This document shows, one piece after another, positions 32,789 through 42,311 of a stretch of DNA of 64,000 nt. Under the pieces are notes generated by a model. That model had not been told where the DNA came from and did not search any database. It worked only from the letters and a program-made list of their open reading frames with translations. Source of the DNA: Prorocentrum cordatum (Eukaryota; Sar; Dinophyceae; Prorocentrales; Prorocentraceae); assembly GCA_963575745.1 (NCBI GenBank), contig CAUYUJ010018046.1, forward strand, positions 27,501 through 91,500. The letters are read 5' to 3'. The position numbers and the translations under genes were made by a program. The first letter of the stretch is position 1. Each line of letters starts with the position of its first letter.

Positions 32789-32810
32789 TCCGTAGCCATT
32801 TTGGCTCAAG
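32789..32810 (+). other. Complete dinoflagellate spliced-leader sequence
   Basis: The 22 bases begin TCCGTAGCC and end TTGGCTCAAG, matching the conserved dinoflagellate spliced leader throughout (with T at the variable first base). No GT donor follows, so this is the imprint of a trans-spliced mRNA and not an SL RNA gene. Confidence 0.95.
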
Positions 32811-32825
32811 CCATTTTGGCTCAAG
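32811..32825 (+). other. Relict spliced leader, 15 nt
   Basis: CCATTTTGGCTCAAG directly follows the full leader. It lacks exactly the first seven bases, which is what results when the AG of CCGTAG in a genomic leader serves as the acceptor for a new leader. So the sequence has been through mRNA at least twice. Confidence 0.95.
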
Positions 32826-32839
32826 GGCTCTAACCTACC

Positions 32840-33661
32840 TTGGGGTTAGAACCTTGCTGCAGGCGACAGGGAGGCTCGAGCCTCCTGAGGACAGACCTCA
32901 CTTATGATTATTTCGATCCCTGCGTGGGCTTCAGTGCCGCGCCTTCTTCATTTTCGGCCACTCCCATCACGGGTCGGATCACGCATGTCAGTCCAATGCC
33001 TACTGCTGAGAGTGCGGTCCGCGGTGTCAGACGGATGAGCAAGTCGGTGACCCGCTCGCAGTCTAGACGGTTGCCGAAGAGAACTGAGCAGTCTGGCAGC
33101 AGCAGTCCTACACGCTCGCCTCAACGGTTCTCAAGTAGCTCTGACAGCCGAAGTTCGGGTCGTACGCATAGCCGCATAAGTACCTCCACGGATCGTTAGG
33201 CTGCGCCTGACAGCCCGCCACCGTGGATGAAGCAGCTGATTGGTAGTATCAAGGACTCGAGTACCCGCATCCAGACCTTGGAGCAGAACTTCGCGCAGGA
33301 GGTACAGTCACTCCAGCAGGCTATCTCGACCACGGACAAGAACGTTCACCTGCTCAACACCCGCATCCCGAACATCGAGGTCGCTAGCTCTGCGTCCACT
33401 ACGGAGGCAGTCTCTGTGGCGGTCGAGCTCAAGCTGGCGAATATTGATGCAGCAATTACTGGGCTACAAAGCGAACCGACTCCAAGACCCAGTACACAGC
33501 GTCGGAATGAGATTTCTGGTTCGGTGCTTGAGGTCAAACCTGAAGCATTTGAGCGTGCACATCGTGCCATCATTGTTGGCTTCCCTCGCAATATGATGCA
33601 GGCTTCACTGCGACGTGATGCCGAGTTGGTACTGACGGCAGGCATCCCACTCTCATTTTAA
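32840..33661 (+). pseudogene. LINE ORF1-like coiled-coil protein (in-frame stop)
   Basis: The frame from 32840 (Ser/Arg-rich, ...SRSQSRRLPKR...) meets TAG at 33197-33199 and continues in the same frame from 33227 to 33661. The second part has a heptad-like stretch (IQTLEQNFAQEVQSLQQAI) that suggests a coiled coil, as in ORF1 proteins that bind LINE RNA. The sense then shifts frame and continues (about 33662-34061) with ...GVRPDLLNMMRTHGTVPFPD and ...QIMLRVKRDMASG. No zinc knuckle seen. Confidence 0.6.
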
Positions 33662-34061
33662 ACTTCAAGGGTTCGACCAAGGCGTCAGACCAGACCTTCT
33701 GAATATGATGCGCACTCATGGCACGGTTCCCTTCCCTGACTCCGTCTACCCGCAGCAGCAGATTATGTTACGTGTCAAGCGCGACATGGCCTCAGGCACG
33801 CGTCTTCTCTTCTTAGCTATGGGTAAGGTTCGTGGTGTTCTTGCTAATGCATTGCAGGAAGTTTGAAAAGATATGGGGTCTAACGGACTCGGAGGAGATG
33901 CGTCTGTTCTTCGGTCAACAGAAGATCCCGTTCAGCTGTGCCACCTTGAGCTTGCGAATGCTCTGAGCCGCCGAAAGTTGGCATCGCCTTTTCCCCTGAC
34001 CTGTTTGCTGAATCTAGCGCCATTGTTTCCCCCTTCTCCCGCGATTGCAGGGGGGGATTGA
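33662..34061 (+). pseudogene. ORF1 C-terminal continuation (frameshifted)
   Basis: After the frame change at about 33660 the reading goes on to a TGA near 33865 and then, in the same frame, to 34061. It is basic and helical. Function is inferred only from position. Confidence 0.4.
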
Positions 34062-34238
34062 TCGCTTGAATGCTTCGCAACCTTGTGAGGGCTGAAGGTG
34101 GCTGGCTTCAGGCTTGTGGGAGCGGCCCTAGAGACACCTTCAGAAGTGTGTCCGAGTGCTGCGAGCCCCGAAGCCACGCCCAATAATTGCTCCAGTTAAT
34201 TAAGTGACTCTGGTCAGGCGCTTTGTTGGTCTGAAGAT
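34062..34238 (+). other. Spacer between LINE ORFs
   Basis: Short interval with no supported frame. It holds a TTAATTAA site at 34196-34203. Confidence 0.4.
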
Positions 34239-36509
34239 TTGCCCCCCGTCTCTCCTGGCGCCCCCCCCGCTGGCGCCGTTCTCTCTGGGCTCCCAGGAGA
34301 CCAGTGTCCTGCTCGAGCGTCTCCCACTGGTTTCAGGGCCCGTCCACGTTTCCCCTCCTCTCAGATTAAGATTGGATCTTGGAACGCTGCCGCTCTGCTT
34401 GCCGCTGTTCGAAGTAGAAGTGCGAAAGCAGCCCCTCGCTTCGCCCGGTTCCTGAAGATCGCGAAGCAGCTCGCGATCTTTTGCGCCCAGGAAACTCTTG
34501 GACAGACTGCGGATATAAATGAGCTTCGGCGAGAGCATCGGTATGTTGAGATTGGTCATTCTCCGTTCCCCAACTCTACTGCGTCGGGAGGGGTCATCAC
34601 GTGTATCCAGCCTGCCTTTGCCGTGCTCTTCTCCACCATTACCCACATTCCCACCATCGAAGGTCGAATCCTCTGCGCTCTCCTCTCTGGGCGACTTGGA
34701 AACATGTGTATTATTTGTGCGCACATGCCTAACGCGAATGAGTTCACCACTATCTATTCCAATGCGCTTCGTTCGATTTTGAGTGCGTTACCTAACCCCG
34801 CCGAGTGTTTCACGATTCTCATTGGAGACTGGAACTTCGCTCTCTCGTCTGATGGGCGACTGCGCGCCGACGGTGGCGGCTGGTCGCCAGGTGATGATAA
34901 TCGTATTGCGCTCTTTTATCGTCTCTGTGGCTCTTGGATCGAATTCTACCAGTGCGAGGATGCGAGGGGGGGGGTCAGGGGCGGATTTGCTACCCATACT
35001 GCTCGGCTGGACCGCGCGTCTAGCACGCTTCCGCCTGCCCTTGCGTCCGACCTCACCATCATGGGTGGGGCGCTGGGGCTTTTGAAGGTGGGCGCGGTGT
35101 CCGACCACGCCCTGATAGTGGTCTCGATCCGTACCTTTCGACCTCAAGATTCCCCGAAACGTTCGGCCCCCTGGATTGCCCGTCATCCGCTATTTCGTGA
35201 ACTTCTGGATGGCGCGATCTGCGCCCTTCCTGATGGTGACCCGCGGGGCCGACTGGCTGCGACCAAATCTTTGATGTTTGAGGTTGCCGAGGAAGTTAAA
35301 CGAATTTTCAATTTGAAGGTTGCCGGCGCGACTGAGGCTAAACACTTTCGTGCCATGCAAGCATTGCGTGCATGGCGGTCTGGTGACAGTTTTCTTCTTA
35401 GTGCTGCCGTCGCCGCCTATCCTGCTCTTGCCCAGCACTTTCCAGCTGGCCTCCGAGACGCCCGGGGCGGGCCCCTCTGTCTGCACGCCCAGGGCCTTCG
35501 CAATCTACTTCTGGAGGCGGAAGAGAACGAGCTTAACCGGGACAGGGAAGCCAACCCGCCGCTCACGGATAGGTCTGCGACCTCTCGGGTTCCTGGGGTT
35601 GGTCAGACCGATGGCGAGGAGAATGCTCGGCGGAAGCTGGCGGCGCGGAAGGAGCTCTGGCGGAAGATGAAAAGACGGGCGTGGCTCCAGGGGGCCTTCT
35701 CTTCCACAGGTGATTCTAACCGAACCGAAGAGGAGGCTGCTCAAGCCCTGCAGGACCACTGGAGTTCTGTGTTTGCGGCCACTGCGGACGACGAGTCCTT
35801 CTGGCCCGAGTCGCTTCAGTTTGTCCAGAAGTTGCCAGATGCGCCTGAGGAGGTCGCTGTGACCTACATGCTCGAGCACGGGTGGATGATGGATGAGTCC
35901 GATTGGCGCGCGATGATTACGGGGAGGAGGGATAGCATGCCTGGGGAGGATGGGATATCTTACTCGGCCTGGAGGGCCCGCGCTGCTGGCGATGTGCTCT
36001 ACGAATGCCACCACGCTTTGTTTCGGGGCCCACATGCTGGCACCCCTAATGACACGAAGCGGTGCTTAATGGTGTTTCTCCTTAAAAAGATCACGGAACA
36101 GGAAGTGATGGAAGAAGTCCTTCAGGAACCTGCGGTTGCACGCCCCCTCAGCATGACAAATGCCGATGCGAAGTTGTTCCCGGCATCGATGGCGATGCTT
36201 CCAACCCGCAAAGTTGCTAGATACTGTCTGCTTCAGCCTCCTCAGAAGTGTTTCCGTGATGATATGTTGTCGAATGAGATGGAGGCTGGAGCTTTCTTGC
36301 TTGAATACCACCTTCGTGATGGGTACACGAGTGGGCTGATCCTGGCGGACTTTGCTTCCGCCTCCCCTTGCATCGAGGTCGCCTGGGCGCTGCATGTTCT
36401 GCGATCCATGGGCCCCCCCTGGGCTATATCTTCTTCTTTCGTGCCCTTTATCAGGGTAACTCTGCTGTGTGATATTTTTTTGGAGGGCCTTTGGATCGCT
36501 CCCCATTGA
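34239..36509 (+). CDS. LINE endonuclease / reverse transcriptase (N-terminal part)
   Basis: The 756-codon frame begins with an APE-type endonuclease: IKIGSWNA near residue 43, AQET near residue 91, GDWN with Asp at 34827 (residue 197), and SDH with Asp/His at 35103-35108 (residues 289-290). This would nick target DNA. RT follows: RDSMPGEDGISYSAW near residues 564-578 (the family's GPDGI motif) and motif A LILADFASASP with Asp at 36348-36350 (residue 704). The frame ends at TGA 36507-36509, just before motif B, through a frameshift. Confidence 0.82.
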   Translation: MPPVSPGAPPAGAVLSGLPGDQCPARASPTGFRARPRFPSSQIKIGSWNAAALLAAVRSRSAKAAPRFARFLKIAKQLAIFCAQETLGQTADINELRREHRYVEIGHSPFPNSTASGGVITCIQPAFAVLFSTITHIPTIEGRILCALLSGRLGNMCIICAHMPNANEFTTIYSNALRSILSALPNPAECFTILIGDWNFALSSDGRLRADGGGWSPGDDNRIALFYRLCGSWIEFYQCEDARGGVRGGFATHTARLDRASSTLPPALASDLTIMGGALGLLKVGAVSDHALIVVSIRTFRPQDSPKRSAPWIARHPLFRELLDGAICALPDGDPRGRLAATKSLMFEVAEEVKRIFNLKVAGATEAKHFRAMQALRAWRSGDSFLLSAAVAAYPALAQHFPAGLRDARGGPLCLHAQGLRNLLLEAEENELNRDREANPPLTDRSATSRVPGVGQTDGEENARRKLAARKELWRKMKRRAWLQGAFSSTGDSNRTEEEAAQALQDHWSSVFAATADDESFWPESLQFVQKLPDAPEEVAVTYMLEHGWMMDESDWRAMITGRRDSMPGEDGISYSAWRARAAGDVLYECHHALFRGPHAGTPNDTKRCLMVFLLKKITEQEVMEEVLQEPAVARPLSMTNADAKLFPASMAMLPTRKVARYCLLQPPQKCFRDDMLSNEMEAGAFLLEYHLRDGYTSGLILADFASASPCIEVAWALHVLRSMGPPWAISSSFVPFIRVTLLCDIFLEGLWIAPH

Positions 36510-36945
36510 GCGTGGGGCTCGGCAAGGAGACCCGAGCTCGATGCTCTTATTTATATTAGCCGTTGAGCCTGTTCTGGGACGGGTACAAGCGAGGCTTCCA
36601 ACACACTGATCACTCACGCTCGCCTATGCTGACGACTTTTGTTTCGGCGTGCGCTGCCTGTTTGATGGCCTTGGGCCTCTCTTTGAGTGCTTGGGACTGC
36701 TGGGTGGTGCGATGGGACTAGCGCTCAACTTCCCGAAGTGCCAGATTATCATAGTGCATGACCGTCTTCACGAACCTCTTCAGGACTTCCTGGATGATCT
36801 TTGGCACCCGATTGACGTTATGGAAGTCACCATGCGGTTGAAGTACCTTGGGATCTGGATCGGGTTTGGGGCTGAAGATGTTGCTCTCCTGGAAACGGCT
36901 GTCGAACTGAAAAAGCGCACCCGTGAAATCCGTGACCTTGGTTGA
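36505..36945 (+). pseudogene. LINE reverse transcriptase, motifs B and C
   Basis: One base frame off from the preceding ORF the sequence reads GARQGDPSSMLLF (36514 on), the typical RQGDP motif B, then an in-frame TGA at 36607-36609, then LAYADDF with the catalytic pair at 36631-36636 (motif C). The fingers-to-thumb part continues to a stop at about 36945. The catalytic Asp residues are intact, but the frame is not. Confidence 0.8.
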
Positions 36946-37530
36946 GGGCTTGCCCAATCTATCGTGCTATTCAAAACGTTATGCGCATCGTTAGTGTACT
37001 TTGTTCTACAGCTTCACTATCTTACTCCTGCTCTGGATAAAGTTTACCTAGCTTGTGTTCGTCTTCTCTCGGCGGGCCCGATCAACGCCCTCTCGTACGA
37101 TATGTGTGCTAACCTCTGTCCTCTGCGCGCTCGGCCTCCCAGTTGAGTTCCCGCGGCTCTCTTTGATCGCCGACGCGACGCGCGCCAGATACGTTGCTCT
37201 GTGCGATGAACTTCCTCGAATGCGGGATCTTGTCTCGCGCATCTTTCTTGGTGATGATTGGTGCCCGTATCGGAAGAAGCGGGGCTGGTTCGTGGACAGT
37301 TTCATCACAAATCTTTTCGGGTTTCAAGATGCAGCTCAGTCGTGTGACTTTCACATCAAAAGATATCCAGAAGCTGTATACGAAGGCGCTGAAGCGTTTC
37401 CATCAACCCGCCGTCGCCCCTCAGGAAGCTCTTCTTCGCCGCGCCTGCGCGTGGATCCCTGGGGTTTCCATCGAGCACATTGCTCATGAGGCCCCGCCCC
37501 CCAAGCCGATTTTGGCAACGATTTTGTAAA
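36946..37530 (+). pseudogene. LINE C-terminal region
   Basis: Frames 37055-37489 and 37194-37529 overlap and together resemble the conserved tail of dinoflagellate LINE proteins (FSRRARSTPS, LPVEFPRLSLIADA, RARYVAL, then ALLRRACAWIPGVSIEHI). A shift lies between them. Role unknown. Confidence 0.55.
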
Positions 37531-38380
37531 TCCCCCGCTAGCTGTTTTTTGTATTTTCTGTTTTTGTTGTTGAGACTTTTTCATCAGCTGCTGTCACGTT
37601 GCCGACGTGCACCCCAAGTTGGGCATCTGCGTTGCGCGCTGTGCCGCGTGCGCGGTGCAGCGCGGGTTGTGCCGTTCGCGCGGCGCCCCGCGGTCGGCGC
37701 CGAGGTTGCGGCGTTTCCTCGCGGCGCCGCGCGCGAGGTGCCGCGAACGCACCGCCGATTCTGCAGCCGACGTTGAAATTGTGGTGTCGTGTGCTTGGAG
37801 TTGCGGGCGCGGTGTTGCGCGGTGTTTCTTTCGCGTGCGCGTGCGTGCCTTGCGCGCGGTGCACAGTTCGATGCGCGTCTTGCTGCGTGCTGGCGCGGTG
37901 CCGCGCAAATGGCGCCAAGTGCGTGCTGCCGCGCGAGGTGCCCGGTGTTTGCACACGGTGCCGCGTGCGCGGCGCCGTGTGCGCGGCCTGCGTGGTGCCG
38001 CGTGCGTGGCGTTGCGTTGCTGGTGCCGCTCACGGGACCTCCGGTTTGTGCGTGTACGAGGTATTGCCCAAGCGCTCCGCGCTGTGCCATGCGCGGCACG
38101 TTTCGCGGGTCGGGTTGCTCGCGTCGCGGAGATCTCCCGCCATGCACGCGCGAAGTAAACGGAGAGAGCGGGAGAGGATGAGAGGAGAAACGAAAGGGGG
38201 AAGCTAGGGAGAAAGGGGAGTCATGCGAGATGGTAGGCGGAAGGGAGGGGAGAGCGGGGGAGGGATGGGGCGGCAATGGGGGGAGGTGCTTGGAGTAGGG
38301 GCGATCGTGTGAGTGCGACAATTGTTAGCACTCCAGTCGCGAGTGGGCTGCCGGCGGTGCGTTAAGGCTGGGCTCTGGGA
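37531..38380. other. CpG-rich and then GA-rich sequence, no gene
   Basis: 37590-38150 is built from short GCGC/GTGCCGCG words with long spurious frames on both strands. 38155-38290 is purine-rich. No gene is supported. Confidence 0.4.
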
Positions 38381-38669
38381 TAAAATTATTCCGGCAAAGC
38401 AACCTAACAGCGATGTGTATAGCATATTTGGAAGCATTCCTCTTTAGATTCAGGTGAGAATCCAGTTGTAGAATTTTGCTGTTCTCGCAGTCGCAGTCGC
38501 ATTCGCAATGACAGTCGCAGTGGCAACGGCCTTAGGATCCAATGGAATCCCAAGGATTCCTAAGGATTCCTGAGGATGCTTAACTATGCCTACGGATTCC
38601 CAAGGATGCCGATGGATTCCTAAGAATTCCTATGGATTCCTAAGGATTCCTACGGATTCCTACGGATGC

Positions 38670-39440
38670 CTCAACCTGCCTCAGTTTCAGCATCAGCCTC
38701 AGCTTGCCTCGGCTTGCCTCAGCCTCAGCCTCAGCCTGCCTCGGCCTCAGCCTCAGCGTGCCTCGGCCTCAGCCTCAGCCTGCCTCGGCCTTACCCTCAG
38801 CCTGCCTCGGCTTCAGCCTGCGTCAGCCCCAGCCTCAGCCTCAGCCTCAGCCTCAGCCTCAGCCTCGGCCTCAGTCTGCCTCCGCTTGCCTCAGCCTCAG
38901 CCTCAGCCTGCCTCGGCCTCAGCCTGCCTCGGCCTCAGCCCGCCTCAGCCTCCCCTCCTCCCCCCCCGCCTCCCCCCCCCCCATTCAGCCTCACCTTGTC
39001 TCAGCTTCGGCCTGCCTCGGCCTCATCCTCAGCCTCAGCCTCAGTCTCAGCCTCTGCCTGCCTCGGCCTGAGCCTGCCTCGGCCTCAGCCTCATCCCGCC
39101 TCAGCCTCAGCCTGCCTCAGCCTCAGCCTCAGCCTGTCTCAGTCTCAGCCTGCCTCAACATCAGCCTCAGCCTCAGCCTCAGCCTGCCTCGATTTGCCTC
39201 GGCCTCAGCCTCAGCCTGCCTCGGCCTCAGCCTCAGCCTCAGCCCGCCTCAGCCTCAGCCTCAGCCTTCCTCAGCCTCAGCCTGCCTCAGCCTTACCCTC
39301 AGCCTGCCTCGGCCTCAGCCTGCGTCAGCCTCAGCCTCAGCCTGCCTCAGCCTCAGCCTGCTTCAGCTTCAGCCTCAGCCTGCCTCGGCGTGCCTCAGCC
39401 TCAGCCTCAGCCTGCCTCGGCCTCAGCCTGCCTCAGCTCG
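38670..39440 (+). repeat. CAGCCT hexamer array
   Basis: CCTCAGCCTCAGCCTGCCTCGG pattern with variable registers. Ser/Ala/Leu/Pro frames are artefacts. Confidence 0.92.
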
Positions 39441-39449
39441 GGCACAGGA

Positions 39450-39840
39450 CTGGTGCTCTGAGAACACGAAGATCACGAAGTGGCCCACAGTTGGCTCCGG
39501 GCAATCAAAATATCGTGCAGGAGTGGTGTTCTGGGAACACGAAGAACACGAAGTGGCTTACAGTTGGTTCCGGGCATTTAAAATTAGCTTGGGAATGGTG
39601 TTCTGGAAACACGAAGATCACGAAGTGGCCTACAGTTGGTTTTGGGCATTCAAAATTAAGCAGGGAATTGTGTTCTGGGCACGCGAAGAACACGAAGTGG
39701 TCTACAGTTGGCTCCGGGCATTCAAAATGTGGTCTTGGAGTGGTGTTCTGGGAGCACGAAGAATACGAAGTGGCCTACAGTTGGCTCCGGGCATTCAAAA
39801 TGTGGCCTGCGAGTGGTGTTTTGTTGGCTCCGCGCAGTCA
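39450..39840 (+). repeat. 65-80-bp tandem repeats inside copy 1
   Basis: Units start near GTGGTGTTCTGGGAACACGA and carry CACGAAGTGGCCTACAGTTGG then CCGGGCATTCAAAATGTGG. The same units occur at 43310-43720 and, reversed, at 40500-40975. Confidence 0.85.
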
Positions 39841-39983
39841 AAATGTGGCTCCTGGCAATGAAAATGGGGAGTCCCCGGATTCCCGCGGCACCCGTCCGGC
39901 ATCTGCCCAGACCCCTTTGGGGAGACATGATGCGATCTTTTGAGACCATTAGAAACCTATCAGTCTTCGCTGTTAGGTAATTA

Positions 39984-40399
39984 ATATCTGGCGCTCCGTA
40001 TCTGGGGTTCCTGTTTTTTTTTCTCCGCGGCGCCTTGCGCCAAGTGCAGACAGCCAGGGGATGTTGGTGCCTCCCTCCCCCTCCCCCTGCCGCCCCCCCT
40101 TCCCCTCCCTCCCGCCCCTCCCCTCCCGGTCAAGTCCTTTTCTTCCCTCTGTCCGCCTCCCTCTCTCCCTCTGTCCGTTTTCAGCCCCCCCCTCGTTCCC
40201 CCGGGACGAGGCAACCCCGGAGCAACCCCCGGGGCCACGATTTTGCCCACGATTTCGCCCAAGATTTTGCCAACGATTTCGCCCGCGATTCTGCCCACGA
40301 TTTTGCCCACGATTTTGCCCACGATTTGCCGACGATTTTGCATACGATTTCGACTGCCCACGATTTTGAGTACGATTTTGAACACGATTTTGTTTCATT
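39984..40399. repeat. C-rich spacer and 12-bp minisatellite
   Basis: 40060-40200 is pyrimidine-rich. From 40238 to 40395 GATTTTGCCCAC and variants repeat about 13 times. A short complementary piece (AAAATCGTGAGCG) occurs beyond copy 2 at 41440-41475. Confidence 0.75.
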
Positions 40400-41416
40400 A
40401 CCTAACAGCTTTTGCTGATAGGTTTCTAGTAGGGTCAAAAGAGAGCATCATGACTCCTCAGGGGGGTCTGGGCGGGTGCCGGGGAGGAGAACCGGGAATC
40501 GCTTTTCGCCAACAGTCACACACTTCGTGCTCTTCGACCTCCCAGAACTTCATTCCCGGGCCACATTCTGGAGAACCGGGCACAGAGCCGGGCTCGCTTT
40601 TCGCTAACAGTCACGCACTTCGTGCTGTTTCGACTTCCCAGAACTTCACTCCCGGGCCACATTCTGGAGAACCGGAACAGAGCCGGGCTCGCTTTTCATC
40701 AACAGTCACACACTTCGTGCTCTTCGACCTCCCAGAACTCCACTCCTGGGCTACATTTTGAGTGCCCGGAACCAACTGTAGGCCACTTCGTGCTCTTCGA
40801 GTTCCCACAACTCCATTCCCGGGCCACATTTTGGATGCCCGGAGCCAGCTGTAGGCCACTTCGTGTTCTTCAAGTTCCCAGAACTCCATTCCTGGGCATG
40901 ATTTTGAATGCCCGGAGCCAACTGTAGGCCACTGTCACTTCTGTTCTTCCTTTCCATTCCTGGGCCACATTTTGAATGCTGAGGCAGGCTGATGCTGCGG
41001 CCGAGGCAGGCTGAGGCTGAGGCAGGCTGAGGCTGAGGCCGAGGCTGAAGGCAGACTGAGGCTGAGGCTGAAGCAGACTGAGGCTGAGGCTGAGGCAGTC
41101 TGATGCTGAGGCTGAAGCAGGGTGAGGCTGAGGCTGAGGCTGATGCAGGCTGAGGCAGGCTGAGGCTGAGGCCGAGGCTGAAGGCAGATTGAGGCTGAGG
41201 CTGGAGCAGGCTGAGGCTGAGGCTGAGGCATGCTGAGGCTGAGGCAGGCTGAGGCTGAGGCTGAGGCAGGCTGAGGCTGAGGCTGTGAGTGCGACTGCCG
41301 TTGCCGCTGCGAGTGTCATCGCGAATGCGACTACGACTGCGAGAACAGCAGAATTCTACAACTGGATTTTCATTAAAATATGCTTCTACATATCGCTGTT
41401 AGGTTGCTTTGCCGGG
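40400..41416 (-). mobile_element. Terminal-inverted-repeat element, copy 2 (inverted, short)
   Basis: Bounded by ACCTAACAGC at 40400 and TCGCTGTTAGGT at 41393-41404, then TGCTTTGCCGG. It lies in the opposite direction to copies 1 and 3 and has a shorter hexamer array (about 40980-41285, GAGGCTGAGG orientation) and reversed units of the 70-bp repeat. Confidence 0.75.
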
Positions 41417-42311
41417 ATAATTTTGATTCGAATTACCGGAAAATCGCGAGCAAAATCGTGAGCGAAAATCGTGGCTCGTCCCAGGGGTTGCCCCGGGGTG
41501 GCCCCACGGGTGGCCCCACGGGGGTGGCCTCGGGGGGGGCCTCGTCCTGGGCCCGGACCGGGGCGCCGCTCCAGGGTGCCCGGCGCGCGGCGGCGGAGGG
41601 CGGGGGCGCAGAAGAGGGGGGGGGGCCGGGGAGGGGCATTGGGGAGGGGCCGGTAGTGGGTGGAGGACAGGGAAGGGGCGGGCAGGGGCAGGTGGAGGGC
41701 AGGGAAGGGGGAGGCGCGCGGGGAACGGAGGGGAAGGGAGGGGCAAAGGGGCCGCAGCTGTTGGTCTTGAGGGCCGACGTTTTTCGGAAACGGCCCACTG
41801 AATGCCAGCGCGGCCCCTCCCACCTGCTCAGCCTCGCGCAATGGATCCCGCGGGGGCCCCGGCCGCTTCTGCCGCGGCGCCGGCGGCCGCGAATGCTCCC
41901 GCCAAGCGGGGCTTACTGGAGCAGCGCGTGGTCCTGGTTAGGGCTCGGCGCGAGGCGTTCGCCCCTTTCCGCCGCGTCGCGGCAGGGGGCAGCGTCGGGA
42001 GTTAGAGCAGGGGGGAGCGCAATTTGAGGAGCGCCACGATATTGACCGTGTGCGCGACGAAGGGTGGCGGCGAGGGCAGGCCCCCCCCGCCCGCGCGCGC
42101 CGCTTCGCGCCCCGAGGCCGCGCGCGGCGCGCGAGCCATTCCGGGGCGCGCGGGGCGCGGCGCAAACAATTGCGAAAAAGCGTTCACTGCGCTCTTCTAA
42201 AAGCCGCCACGAGACACGCGCCCTATCGATCAGCAGATAGAATGAAAGCCCCGGGCTGCTGCGGGCCTCCCAGAAACGACCGCTTTTACTCGAGCGGCAT
42301 ATTGGCGTATC
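41417..42311. other. GC-rich spacer, no gene seen
   Basis: GGGGTGGCCCC repeats at 41490-41540 and G-rich sequence. Open frames of 150-215 codons follow composition only. Confidence 0.35.

Larger units (their letters stand above)
32789..37530 (+). mobile_element. LINE retrotransposon with spliced-leader 5' end
   Basis: It starts with a complete spliced leader plus relict leader. Then follow a coiled-coil ORF1-like region, an APE-type endonuclease, reverse transcriptase and a C-terminal region. Stops and frameshifts break it. The C-terminal part (37055-37530) resembles other dinoflagellate LINE tails that I know. I see no poly(A); the end near 37530-37600 is T-rich. Expression in the donor was evidently from a trans-spliced mRNA. 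Confidence 0.82.
38383..39983 (+). mobile_element. Terminal-inverted-repeat element, copy 1
   Basis: ACCTAACAGCGA at 38402-38413 is matched by its exact inverse TCGCTGTTAGGT at 39967-39978. Outside the left repeat all three copies share CCGGCAAAGCA. The interior holds TAAGGATTCCT repeats (38530-38670), a long CAGCCT array (38670-39440) and about six units of a 65-80-bp repeat (39450-39840). No transposase is encoded, so it is non-autonomous. It matches copy 3 end to end. Confidence 0.75.

Noticed and set aside
32789-32825. SL RNA gene
   Set aside because: A spliced-leader RNA gene needs a GT donor directly after the leader. Here a relict leader follows, so this is a retro-inserted mRNA end.
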